The notes below the pieces were generated by a model. The model was given only the letters and a program-made list of their open reading frames with translations, had not been told where the DNA came from and did not search any database. This document shows positions 13,201 to 23,814 of a stretch of 64,000 nt of DNA, one piece after another. The stretch comes from Diphasiastrum complanatum (lineage: Eukaryota > Streptophyta > Lycopodiopsida > Lycopodiales > Lycopodiaceae): assembly GCA_029204225.1 (NCBI GenBank), contig CM055092.1, positions 28,506,359 to 28,570,358 of the forward strand, read 5' to 3'. Made by a program: the position numbers and the translations under genes. How positions within the stretch are numbered: position 1 is the stretch's first letter; the number at the start of each line of letters is the position of its first letter.

Positions 13201-13930
13201 CCACGTCTTGAAGACAGATCATCTATGTCTTTTTTTGAAAGTCATTTGCATTTTCTTATAATCTAATTTTTTCCTGAGAACTTCGCCTTCAGCAATAGCA
13301 CTCAAGATTTCTCTTTTAAAATTCCCAATGTCTCTCAGCATAACTCGATTGAATATTTGAAGATCAGTAATAATAGTTTTCAATTCTGATATATTGGAGC
13401 TCAATGTCGTATTCTCGTATATTTGTTTCTGCAAATTTTCTTGAAGTATTGCCTTCTCATTGTTTGTTTGATTCAACAAATACCCCAATACTTGTGTTCG
13501 CTTCATTGTTTCATACATCCCGTATTGGCTCAACTTTTGACAGTATCCCAACAATCCACTATGTCCATTACACACAAAATTCAATAACTAGCCAGTAGTT
13601 TGAAAGTCTAAAAAACATCCTGTACTTGGATCTTTGGGATAAATTGATCCAACTGTCCACAAATTAATATTTCTACAATTTTTTTCTCTAAGTTCTTTCA
13701 TACAAGTCTCATCAATCTGACCAGCTTTGGTGTTTCTCTTATAAATTGGAGCACAATTGAGTGAGAGCACAATATGAAGATCAAACTTTTCCATTATTTC
13801 AAAATCAAACAAACTAAATCATGTAACGAGAAAAACGATTCACACAAAACCAAAACAAGCTTGTAAATCAGTAAACATGCATGTTATATAATCTACCTTT
13901 CAAATGTTCTCAAAGATTTTTGGAGGGAAC
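10289..13930 (-). pseudogene. Multi-exon gene of unrecognised family with C-terminal Ulp1/C48-like peptidase domain
   Basis: Minus-strand exons with good splice sites: 13813-13171, about 13065-12426, 12335-11513, about 11470-11025, 10926-about 10731, 10646-10539 and 10447-10289 (TAG). The first exon encodes a coiled-coil-like stretch. The exon at 12335 carries HLAGDSKTLKCMYN, HGANTKHPYLYCMKDC and VHICTLHAEV. The C-terminal exons form a Ulp1-like domain: LTDPVVEAGLNYWVQLY (entry), VPYCQN-HHWSVHIIAL (catalytic His, split by an intron in phase), MNSL where the family has DSL, and QQVDSFSCVWYAI (oxyanion Gln and catalytic Cys). Breaks: in-frame TAG at 13588-13590, a frameshift near 13225 in an A7 run, a shift near 12830, and in-frame stops near 11990 and 11807. 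Ulp1 domains are known in several DNA transposon groups; the central domain is unfamiliar to me. Probably a transposon-encoded gene, now decayed. Confidence 0.65.
10927..11024 (-). other. Intron splitting the peptidase catalytic-His motif
   Basis: Donor AA|GTATGT at 11024 and acceptor TTGCAG| at 10927. Joining restores an Asn codon directly before His-His-Trp, exactly as expected in Ulp1-like peptidases. This is strong evidence that the exon chain is genuine. Confidence 0.75.
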
Positions 13931-14205
13931 ACCAAAAAACTATCATCTCCTTCTCCTCCCGCTACTGATATCTTCTTTAGAGCATGAATAAAATTATTCT
14001 CTCCTTCTCCTCCCACTACTGATAGCTTAGGCGGTGTGTGCTTAGCTGAATGTGTGCTTAGGCGGCGTGTTTATTTCGTTTGAGTTGTCATGAGTTAACC
14101 ACACCAGTTAGACGGCGAGCAACACAGAAAACTAGAAAAAAAACAACAATTCTTGCCGTTTTTACTTTCTCTCTCTAGACATTCTCTCACTAAGTTTGAG
14201 TTTCT

Positions 14206-14242
14206 TATAGGGCCCTTTTTGAGTTGAGGTTTTCCCTAATGA
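14206..14242 (-). repeat. Candidate terminus of the Ulp1-bearing element (copy 1)
   Basis: GGGCCC at 14210-14215 and CCCTAATGA from 14234 are separated by 18 bases. The same pair with the same spacing occurs at 27235-27267, upstream of the second multi-exon segment. Different sequence (copia pol) begins right after. No inverted partner was found at the left side. Confidence 0.45.
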
Positions 14243-15498
14243 CACGTGATTTGTGACAGGCGAAAAAGCCGACCCTGCCTTACAAAATGTCGAAGGTGCC
14301 CAAGGAAAAGCGAAGCACCCTGTAAATCAAATCATAAGGCATTTCATCAGAGTGTCACATTTTTTGCATCTTCACTAACGTTTATTTCAACAAAGGCTAA
14401 CCCTGAGCATCCAGATGAAGATGTTCAAATTTCAGATGGACTGAGTGACAATCCAGATGACAAACAACCCGACATGCAGCCTATACCCAGGACACCTGCT
14501 ACACATAGCAGCTCTACAGTCAACAAGGCAAGACACTTGACAGAGGCAAAGCCATCAAAGTGCCATCTCAATTTCCAAGGAGATCGACAAGAGAAAGAAG
14601 ACACTAGTCAAATTTTTGTCTGACAGCTTAGCTTCAACAACCAAAGAGTTTTGTAGATTCGGTGGTGAATCACAAACTTATGAAGAAGCCATCGATAGTC
14701 TCGACAAGGTCAAATGTATAAAGGCAATGGACGAAGAAATGAGCTCCATGCAAGCAAACAAGGCTTGGACTCTTGAACCAGTACTAGTTGAGAGAAAGAC
14801 TGTCAAGTGTAAATTGCATCTCCAAATACAAATATGGACCAGATGGCAATGTATCAAGATACAAAACCAGACTTGTTGCTGAAGGTTTCTCACAGAAGTA
14901 TGGCATTGACTATACTTAAACCTTATCTCCTGTTATAAAGCATACATTGATACACATATTGTTTGCTTATGCATCAGCCTACAATATGAAAATCCATATT
15001 GTGGACAAGAAGACAGCCTTTCTGCATGCAAGTGATCTGAAGGAAGAAGTCTATATGGACCAAACTTACATGTGAGTCATTTCTTGACTATGCCTGCAAT
15101 ATGCAAAGAAGCATTTATGGAATCAAACAGTCTGCCAGGCAGTGGTACAAGAAAAAGTATCATGCTCTCATATCCATGGGCTTTCAGCCCCTGATGGCCG
15201 ATTACAATGTTATGTAAAGGTCATGGATGGAGAAATCATCATCATCGGTGTCTATGTGGATGACACACTGATCTTGTCAAGAAACAACAACCTGATTGCA
15301 TAGGTGAAGCAGGATATTTCAAAGCACTTTGAAATATCGGACCTAGGAGAAACAAAGTGCTACTTGGGTTTGCAAATCGACAGAGACCTTGAAGGTGGGA
15401 AATTATATCTACACCAATCAAGATACATTCAAAAGATCATGGATGATTTCGACATGACAGATTGCAAGAGAGTGAAGAATCCTATGGTACCTATGTTA
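14243..15498 (+). pseudogene. Ty1/copia pol fragment (reverse transcriptase)
   Basis: Plus-strand copia pol: MDEEMSSMQANKAWTL near 14728, EGFSQKYGIDYT near 14880, DKKTAFLHASDLKEEVYM near 15005, the polymerase box YVDDTLIL near 15256, and the conserved HFEISDLGETKCYLGLQI block near 15330. Several stops and frameshifts are present. It is cut at 15498 by insertion of the gypsy LTR. The matching RNase H portion lies at 27.4-28.0 kb in the same orientation. Confidence 0.8.
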
Positions 15499-15957
15499 TG
15501 TATCATAATGATACGCCCTTCAGTGACGGCCTCGCAAGGGGTATGATGTAGGTCTGGCATTATCGACATGTTTTGGTGCCACACGTCACCATCCTAGGTG
15601 GTCACGTGTTGTCGGCAGGACCGTGCTTGATGAGACTCGCTATGCTATGCCTTTATGGTGGTGGGGCTTCCCTCTTTCCATTCACTTAGTCTACTCGGGA
15701 GTTGGTGGATGGAGATCACGTGCCATGATGTATCTTCAAGCCAGGAGATGTGTGCTAGGGAGAGCCGAGTGTGATGGCTAGTGGTATGGGACGCCAGTTA
15801 TCGTAGGAGGCTCAACTAGGCATGATGATGTCGAATGCTCCAGTATGATGGGGGTGGATGAGTTGTGACCCTATGGATGGGTGGATACGGTGTGTCGTCA
15901 CTGGTATGGGTTGTGCGAAATCTTCAAGGCAGTCGAAGATCTTAGGGAGTTGTAACA
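15499..15957 (+). repeat. Gypsy 5' LTR
   Basis: It starts TGTATCATAATGATACGCCC, ends TTGTAACA and is about 459 bp. Its first 350 bp match 25123-25478 with many substitutions (both contain GGAGTTGGTGGATGGAGA and GTGTGCTAGGGAGAGCCGAG). The divergence is clearly higher than for the nested copia LTRs, so this is an older insertion. Confidence 0.85.
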
Positions 15958-15959
15958 GT

Positions 15960-15976
15960 TGGTATCAGAGCAGTCA
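15960..15976 (+). other. Primer-binding site of the gypsy element
   Basis: TGGTATCAGAGCAGTC lies two bases after the LTR. TGGTATCAGAGC is the usual plant retroelement primer site pairing with the 3' end of initiator tRNA-Met. Confidence 0.85.
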
Positions 15977-16293
15977 ATTTTCTAAAAGGTGCACACGTTC
16001 TCTTTCATGCCTTTGCGGTTTGATATTCTCTTTAATGGAATGTGGCTATTGGATTTTAAAGCCTTTGCTTCAAGTTTATCCTTGAAGAAGGTTAGGTTCT
16101 TAATGTTGAAAAGAAAATTAGTTTGGGCTTATAAACTATGAATATTTTTAGCATTGACTTTTTTCTTTTAAACTTGTGAATTAGTAACTCTAAGTTTATG
16201 TAGTTCTTTGGAAAGAGTGTTTATTCTTTTGGTTTGAAGTTTAATTGGAACCATCATTTGGCTTTGTTTCTAGCTTCTGTTGGGACCTTTCTA

Positions 16294-16322
16294 CCCCCCC
16301 CCCCCCCCCCCCCCCCCCCCCC
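16294..16322. repeat. Homopolymer of 29 C
   Basis: Uninterrupted C29 in the internal 5' region of the gypsy element. The length is notable and could be partly a sequencing or assembly effect. Confidence 0.95.
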
Positions 16323-16830
16323 TTCTTGGTACAAAATTTGAAAAAAAATCTTTTTACTCTTCCTGCGACTGTCTACAGGCAGGCAAGCAGCCTGCATACT
16401 ATCTATAGGTAGGGGGGTTGAATTTTTTTTGTTTATAATTTGCAGGTGTCTGCACTCAGTGTAGTCCGCAGGGCAACTTGGTCGCGCGGCAGGTATGCCA
16501 CTACTGCTGCCTCAGAGTTGTTATTTTTTTTTAGTGGGGAGGGGAGAAACTTATCTTTCCCTCCCTCTTTTTTAATTCCTCTATATTGCTTGTGATGTGA
16601 CAGGCAGGGGAGGGGAGGCGCGTGCTTCCCTATGGCCCCACTCACTAAGCAATCTGCTAAAAAAAACTTATAAACCAAAGTTTTTACTAAAGTATAGATT
16701 TTCTAAGCATAGAATTTCTAAACTTTGGAAGTTAAGTTGGAAAGATAAGATATAGATCTTATGCAACTTATGATTTATAACTTCAAAGTTGAACTAAATC
16801 CAATAGGTCTGGGACCGCTTTGTCCCCCAC

Positions 16831-17550
16831 ATGCCGTTGAGGATTCAAAACTATGTAGATAGTTTATCTTTTCATATTATGAATCTTGATAAGGTAGATT
16901 TAATCCTAGGTAAAGAGTGGTTTTATGCTAGGAATGAGTCATTAAAGAAATACTATGTTTGTCATAGTATATCTTTCTTACATAATGGCTCTATTGTTTG
17001 TCTTAAAGGCGATGAGCCTGATCTACCTTTTGTAACTGCTCATGAGGCTAATCAATGTATTTTGGATTCTGAGTATCATTCGTATTTACGTTCTCTGAAA
17101 GATGAAACGTACATGGATGCTTTTAGTACTCATAATTTCAATGTTGATGTATCATCTTTCTCTAAAGCATTGTCTTTTTCTGATGATAATCTAGAAACTT
17201 TACCTGAGGGAAAAATCTTTAAGAGACTTAGGGAGGACTATAATGATATATCCCCTGAGCAGTTGCCTGAGGGTCTTCCCCCCTCACGGGGAGTAGACGA
17301 TCACATAGATCTTCTTCCCGACAGCTCTCCTGTATCGTTTTATCCCTACAGGATGAGTTCGAAGGAAGAAGATGAAGTTGCTAGTCAACTTAAGAAGTTA
17401 TTATGTAAGGGCCATATTAGGCCCAATAAGTCCCCTTGGGGAGCTCCTGTTTTGTTAACTAGCAAGAAAGACGGCGGTATTCGTCTTTGTGTCAATTACA
17501 AAAAGCTTAATGAAATGACAATTATCCCTTACCTCAGATGGACGACTTAA
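16831..17550 (+). pseudogene. Gypsy pol: protease-like end and start of reverse transcriptase
   Basis: A 239-codon open stretch. It contains [10 protein letters not shown], the conserved block after the gypsy protease. Then come a linker ending in [16 protein letters not shown] and the RT entry [20 protein letters not shown] followed by VNYKKLN. It ends soon after (LRWTT) and is interrupted at 17561 by the nested copia. RT continues at 23534 in the same orientation. Confidence 0.85.
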
Positions 17551-17560
17551 TGGACTGATT

Positions 17561-18251
17561 TGTGAAAAGTACAGTACTAAGGACCATAAATGGATCTTTG
17601 AATGATCCACAAGGTGATTGTATGCTTGTTAAACAATCTATCAGAAACTAGTCATCAGAAAACAAGATCTAGTTTAGCAACTTGATAGGAAACAAGTAGA
17701 GACAATCAAAGCATTGATCAAATAGTATAATCCAACTCCACACATGTGGAAATAAGGCTGTAGTACGGCCTGTAGACAGTGTTTACAAAGTGCCAAAGCT
17801 GGGTTTCATTGGAAAAATAGAGTAATCACCATACAATGAGAGGAAACTCGAGTTTCTCCTTGAGGCTCCAAAAAGTTTCTATCTTCTCACTATGGAGAAT
17901 GGGAATACATAGTAAAACACACTTCCTTTGAAAAGTTAGGTGAAAATCCAGCATGTAATAAGGAAGTAGACTCCACTTTCTTGCCCTAATGTGAAAACCC
18001 TAGCCTAGATCCAAGAGTCATGCTTGGTAGGTGCATGGTAGGTACAAATCTCATCATAAATCATGGTCTAGATCCTACAAAGTAGGAATCACTACCAAAT
18101 AGACACAACCACTCCTCTTGACTCGTGGTAACCTACTTTAGGTGTGTATGTACAAGTGGCACTTTGGCCATTGAAGTAACCAACAAACAATATTGACAAA
18201 ATGTACAATATTCTACATGGCTAGATTTGCCAATGTAGGCAATTTTTCACA
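17561..18251 (-). repeat. Copia 3' LTR (left copy)
   Basis: 691 bp, starting TGTGAAAAGTACAGTAC and ending CAATTTTTCACA. The polypurine tract lies directly to its right on the minus strand. Confidence 0.93.
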
Positions 18252-21200
18252 CTCCTCCTCAAATCTAGCCTTGGAGATCACAATGCTTTTATCAATAACT
18301 CCAATTGAAGATCTAAGCTTGACAAATGAATCTTTAGGTAAAGGTTTAGTAAACAAATCAGCCAAGCAACTTGATGATGGCACGTGTTGGAGCTTGATCT
18401 CTTTAGCTTGCACTTTTTCCCTCACGAAATGATGAGCAATTTCGATGTGTTTGCTCCTTGCATGAAATGTAGGATTAGTTGCAAGTGATTGGGCTGATTG
18501 GTTGTCACAATAGATGATAGGGATCTCCTCCTCCATGACATGAAGCTCCACCAATAGCCTTTTGAGCCACAAGACCTCCTTGCATGTTGATGTCAAGGCC
18601 TTGTATTCGGATTCTGTGGAAGATAGGGAGATGGTATCTTGCTTTTTGGAAAGCCATGATACTACTCCATCACATAGAAAGGTGGCAAAGGCATTTGTTG
18701 ATCTTCTATCCACTTTGTCACCTGCAAAATCTGAGTCACTATAGGCTCTTAAGCCAAGATTAGTTCCTCTATACAAAATACCAAAATTCTTAGTGAATGA
18801 AATGTATCTAAGAACTCTTTTGGCCATCTTCCAATGTGAAACTAGAGGACTTTGCATGAATTGGCTTAACTTTCCAACACTATAACTAAGATCAGGTCTA
18901 GTTATAGTTAGATAGATCAAGGAGCCAATAAGCCTTCTATATAATGTGATGTCCTCAAAGGATGCTTCATCACAACCAATAGATGCCTTTACATGTTGCT
19001 CCATTGGTGTCTCAATGCCTTTACGATTCTTCATTCCAAATCTATCTAGGATGGATGTAGCATATTTAGATTGACAAATGAAGCTAAAATCACATCCTCT
19101 AATAACCTCTATTCCAAGAATGAAGCTTAATAGGTCGATATCTACCATCTTAAACTCTTTTGCTAAAGCAATTTTTACATCTCTAATTCCATCTAGATCA
19201 TTACCACTCAAGATAATGTCATCTACATACAAAAAAAGAATAATGATCATGCCATCATGAAAACTTATATACAATGATGGATCATAGGCACTCATTACAA
19301 AATTGATGAAAAATGAGAAAAGAGTTTAGCCTAGAGTACCATGCTCTAGGTGCTTGCTTGAGCCCATAAAGGCTCTTCTTCAAGAAACACACCTTTCCTT
19401 CATGCTTTGTCTTGATGAAGCCCTCGGGTTGCCTCATGTAGATCTCTTCCTCCAAATAACCATTGAGGAATGCATTTGTGAAGTCAAGTTGGAATAGCTC
19501 CCAATTGAAGGTTGTAGCAAGACTAATGATCAACCTGATAGTAACAAGTTTAGCTACAGGAGCAAAAGTCTCATCATAGTCAATGCCTTTGGTTTGTAAA
19601 CAACCTTTGGCAACAAGCCTAGCTTTATGCTTGCTTATTGATCCATCTTGATTATCCTTCAATGTAAACACCCACTTGCAATCAAGAGGTTTCTTCCCTG
19701 GAGGAAGATCCACAAGATCCCAAGTATGATTCTCAATAAGAGCATCATACTCTACTTGCATAGCATCCATCCAACTTTTAGACTTACAAGCATCTTCATA
19801 GCATGTTGGCTCATCTAACATTGAAGTAATAAAGGTGTAAGATGTGAAAGATGATGAGCCTTCCCTTTGATCACCTTGACCATCATAGGTGAGCCTCGAT
19901 GGCTCGGATCTTGCCCTTGTAGATCTTCTTGGAGTTCTTGCATCTTGAGGTGGATCCTCAAGTTCTTCTTCACTTGGAAGCTCCTCCTCCATCCTAGCAT
20001 GATCCTTGGCATCAAGATGATTAGTAGTATTATCATCCAAATCACAAGCATGTCCTTCATCAAAAATAACATCCCTACTCACTATCACCTTGCTAGTGAT
20101 GGGATTGAAGACTCTATAACCTTTGCTATTCTCACCATATCCCACAAAGATGCCTTTGATGGATGTTGCATCATCCTTCCTTCTCTTATCCAAGGATTGG
20201 TGTACATAGCAAGTGGATCCAAAAACTTTGAGATCTTTGAGATTGGGCTTCTCTCCAAATAGAGCTTCAAATGGTGTGATTCCTCCAATGGCTTGGTTTG
20301 GCAATCTATTGCACAAATAGTTAGCACAAGTTATTGCTTCACCCCAAAATGGTTTGGATAGAGAAGCATCTAGCCTTTAAGGCCTTAGCACACTCACAAA
20401 GAGATCTATTTCTTCTCTCACTCACTCCATTTTGTTGAGGGGTGTATGGACATGACAACTCCCTCTTTATGCCATTAGAACTACAAAAGTCAATCAAATT
20501 ATTGGAGATATATTCACCTCCATTATCACTCCTTAATACCTTAATCTTGGTACTAAGTTGATTTTCTACCAAAGTCTTGAACTTCACAAAAGAATCAAAC
20601 ACCATTGATTTGCTAGACAAGAGGTACATCCAACAAAATCTAGAATAGTCATCAATGAAGATTACATAGTACTTGGCACCACCATTAGACTCATGTGAAA
20701 AACTATGAACACCCGAATGGATGAGTTCAAGAGGAGAGTTTGATCTTGATGTAGATCTTGAGAAGGGTAGTTTGTGAGCCTTTGAGAGGCTGCATGCTTC
20801 ACATCTCTTCCCACACTTTGACAAATGCTTGGGGAGTCCAACTGCAAGTTCCTTTGTAGCCATAGATTCCATGGCTTTGTAGTTGGGGTGGCCCAACCTT
20901 TTGCGCCACAGTTCCACCTTTGATAGCTCCACCTTTGCCAAGTTAACACTCTCCACTACAATATTAGCATCAAGCTTAAACAATCTACCTTGCTTAAAGC
21001 CTTTGGCTATACATTCATCATTTCTAAGGATGGAACAAACTTCGTGCTTAAATTGTACATCTAGGCCATTATCCATTAACTGGCCAACACTAAGCAAATT
21101 CTTGGTTAACTTAGGAACATAAAGAACATTATCTAGATTCATCCTTTTGGATGATCCCACATACAAGGGAATTGTTCCTATTCCACTTATCTTACATTCT

Positions 21201-21418
21201 TGACTACTTGCAGTATAGATTGATCTATGTAAGTCATTGTAAGAAAGTAAGGTGGAGAATATGTCCTTTTGATATGTCATGTGGGAACTTGCCCCACTAT
21301 CAATCCACCAAGAATCATTGGTGTTGCTCTTGGATGATGGTGGTTTGTTGGAAACCATCAAGGATGACTCTTCATCCTCCTCTTCCTCCTGATGTGCAAT
21401 GTTGCTTTGTTTGCTCTC
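18213..21418 (-). pseudogene. Copia pol polyprotein (protease-integrase-RT-RNase H), frameshifted
   Basis: Protease motif WWIDSGASSHMT near 21320; integrase core YYVIFIDDYSRFCWMYLL near 20660 and SDNGGEY plus CPYTPQQNGVSERRN near 20500-20430; RT FQLDFTNAFLNGYLEEEIYM near 19470 and polymerase box FLYVDDIIL near 19215; RNase H SLSSTESEYKAL near 18625. The frame is open over long stretches (21361-20339, 20316-19282, 19295-18213) but broken near 20370 and 19295. Family order and motifs are diagnostic of Ty1/copia. The 3' end extends slightly into the LTR. Confidence 0.9.
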
Positions 21419-22210
21419 TTATGCCTTCTTCTTCTTGAGACATTCTGATGCAAAATGTCCTTTCTGTCCACAGAAAAAACATTTGTACTTGGACTTGTCT
21501 TTGATCTTGCCCTTTGAGCTTGAAGCCTCATCCTCCTCCTTGGTCTCCTTGAAGTGCTTCTTCTTGCCATTGGTCTTCTTCGTGCTTTTGAATGAGAAAT
21601 TAGCTTTCTCATCACCATCCTACAGAGAAATAGCATTCATTCTTGCATTGGTATGCAACATCCTACACTCTTCAGCTACTAATACACTGTGTAGCTTTTC
21701 TATAGTAGGCAAAGTGTCTTGGATTGCAAAGCTTTGGACCAAATTTGTAAAGCCACTCCCTAGACCATTTAGGACAATCTGAACAAGCTCACTATCTTGA
21801 ATCTTCTCTCCAATGGAAGCTAACTCCCTATTAAGAGACTTGATTCTTAGCACATAATCTTGTGCATTCTCATCACTCCTCTTCATGCTTTGTAGAATCT
21901 GATTCCTAAGCATGAGAACCCTCGAAGTGTTAATAGACTCATAGATAGCACTCTTAGCACTCTTACATGATGATACTTCCCTTAAAAGATCATTGCTTAC
22001 ATTCATCTTAATACAGTGAAGTGCAAGCCTAGACCTCTTCTTGTATCTCACTAATTCCTGTGCACCTAGAGGTTCATCTTCATCATCTATTAGAAACTCA
22101 TAAAGATCCTAGAGCACCATTAGTGACTCCATCCTCACTTTCCAAATAGCATAATTGGTAGAATCTAACCTCTCACTAGCTTCTAGAAGGTAGGCTCCCA
22201 CTGATCCCAT
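21419..22210 (-). pseudogene. Copia gag (UBN2-like) with zinc knuckle
   Basis: ATG at 22210 (MGSVGAYLLEASERL), a typical plant copia gag start, then the UBN2-type block with DENAQDYVLRIKSLNRELA. A CCHC knuckle CFFCGQKGHFASEC lies near 21475-21435. In-frame stops occur near 22110 and 21618, and TAA at 21419-21421 separates gag from pol. The product would package element RNA in virus-like particles if intact. Confidence 0.85.
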
Positions 22211-22843
22211 CTTACTAGCAAGATTCTACACACAAGATATAGATTTGTTTGGACCTGAAACTCACAAAGGTTTCTAACTTGCAGTGTTTCACTCAAATGT
22301 TGACTTCTAATCCAACAGATGGATTTGTAATCACAGTTCTATCACTCCCTCACAAGCTGGAATGAAGATAAGATGAGATGAAAACTACACTCAAGCAAAT
22401 CTTGCCAATCTTGGCTATTCTTGGACAAAAACTGACTCTCTCTCTCTCTCATTCACTTTGATGTACTTTCAAGACCTGGTTTCCACTTTAAGAAGGTCTG
22501 AAATCAGCCTAGATTAATTAGTTTTCATGAAACAAATTCAAAACTAATCAATGGCAAGTGATCTTGGTAGCTTATCCTAGGATTTGCACCAAAAATTACA
22601 TCAAACTGACACCAGGTGAACTTTCTATGATCCAATGAATATGGGTTATTAAATGCTGGTTCAGAGATGCCCACATGTGTGAACAGTATGGATTTTGATC
22701 CTAAAAAAGTTTGGGATAAAGTCCCCTCACCAAAACCTGGATACCAGCTCGCCCTTCCAATACTAGCTTTTTGCACCAAAACCTGCTAAAACTGGATTAG
22801 ATTCAAACACAGATCAATGGCCTTGTATTTGGCTCTGATACCA

Positions 22844-23533
22844 TGTGAAAAGTACAGTACTAAGGACCATAAATGGATCTTTGAATGATCCACAAGGTGA
22901 TTGTATGCTTGTTAAACAATCTATCAAAAACTAGTCATTAGAAAACAAGATCTAGTTTAGCAGCTTGATAGGAAACAAGTAGAGACAATCAAAGCATTGA
23001 TCAATTAGTATAATCCAACTCCACACATGTGGAAATAAGGCTATAGTACGGCCTGTAGACAGTGTTTACAAAGTGCCAAAGCTGGGTTTCATTGGAAAAA
23101 TAGAGTAATCACCATACAATGAGAGGAAACTCGAGTTTCTCCTTGAGGCTCCAAAAAGTTTCTATCTTCTCACTATGGAGAATGGGAATACATAGTAAAA
23201 CACACTTCCTTTGCAAAGTTAGGTGAAAATCCAGCATGTAATAAGGAAGTAGACTCCACTTTCTTGCCCTAATGTGAAAACCCTAGCCTAGATCCAAGAG
23301 TCATGCTTGGTAGGTGCATGGTAGGTACAAATCTCATCATAAATTATGGTCTAGATCCTACAAAGTAGGAATCACTGCCAAATAGACACAACCACTCCTC
23401 TTGACTCGTGGTAACCTACTTTAGGTGTGTATGTACAAGTGGCACTTTGGCCATTGAAGTAACCAACAAACAATATTGACAAAATGTACAATATTCTACA
23501 TGGCTAGATTTGCCAATGTAGGCAATTTTCACA
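22844..23533 (-). repeat. Copia 5' LTR (right copy)
   Basis: 690 bp and almost identical to the left LTR. The gypsy RT frame resumes immediately after it with GATTGAATGGTGCTAAG. Confidence 0.93.
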
Positions 23534-23790
23534 GATTGAATGGTGCTAAGTATCCACCAAATTGGACCTTAGGTCGAGGTACCATCAAATTAGAATACAC
23601 AAGAGGGATGTTTCCAAAATCAGTTTTCGTTCTAGGTATGGCCATTACGAATTTTTAGTTTTATCTTTTGGTCTAACTAATGCCCCGACAACTTTCCAAC
23701 AAATGATGAACAATATCCTTCCTCCATATCTAGGGAAGTTTCTCATGGTATTTTTGGACGACATTCTGATTTATAGTAAGACTTGAAGAG
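23534..23790 (+). pseudogene. Gypsy reverse transcriptase, second half
   Basis: Continues the RT interrupted at 17560. Motifs are [22 protein letters not shown] and the catalytic [12 protein letters not shown] frameshift lies near 23560-23580. RNase H is absent: integrase remnants follow directly. Confidence 0.85.
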
Positions 23791-23814
23791 CGTGAGGCGC
23801 ATTTGTGTACAGTC

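Larger units (their letters stand above)
17561..23533 (-). mobile_element. Ty1/copia LTR retrotransposon, nearly complete, nested in gypsy RT
   Basis: A 5973-bp element on the minus strand. LTRs are at 17561-18251 and 22844-23533, with TGTGAAA...TTTCACA ends. The primer-binding site TGGTATCAGAGCC lies at 22843 and reads left. A polypurine tract GATTTGAGGAGGAG adjoins the left LTR. The internal region encodes gag then pol in copia order (protease, integrase, RT, RNase H). The 4-bp GATT flanks on both sides look like a target duplication. The two LTRs differ by about eight substitutions and one 1-bp indel by eye (near 99% identical), so insertion was recent. Nevertheless gag and pol carry stops and frameshifts, so it was probably mobilised in trans. 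Confidence 0.93.

Noticed and set aside
19867-20262. 131-codon plus-strand frame inside the nested copia
   Set aside because: Shadow of the minus-strand pol, which carries all recognised motifs.
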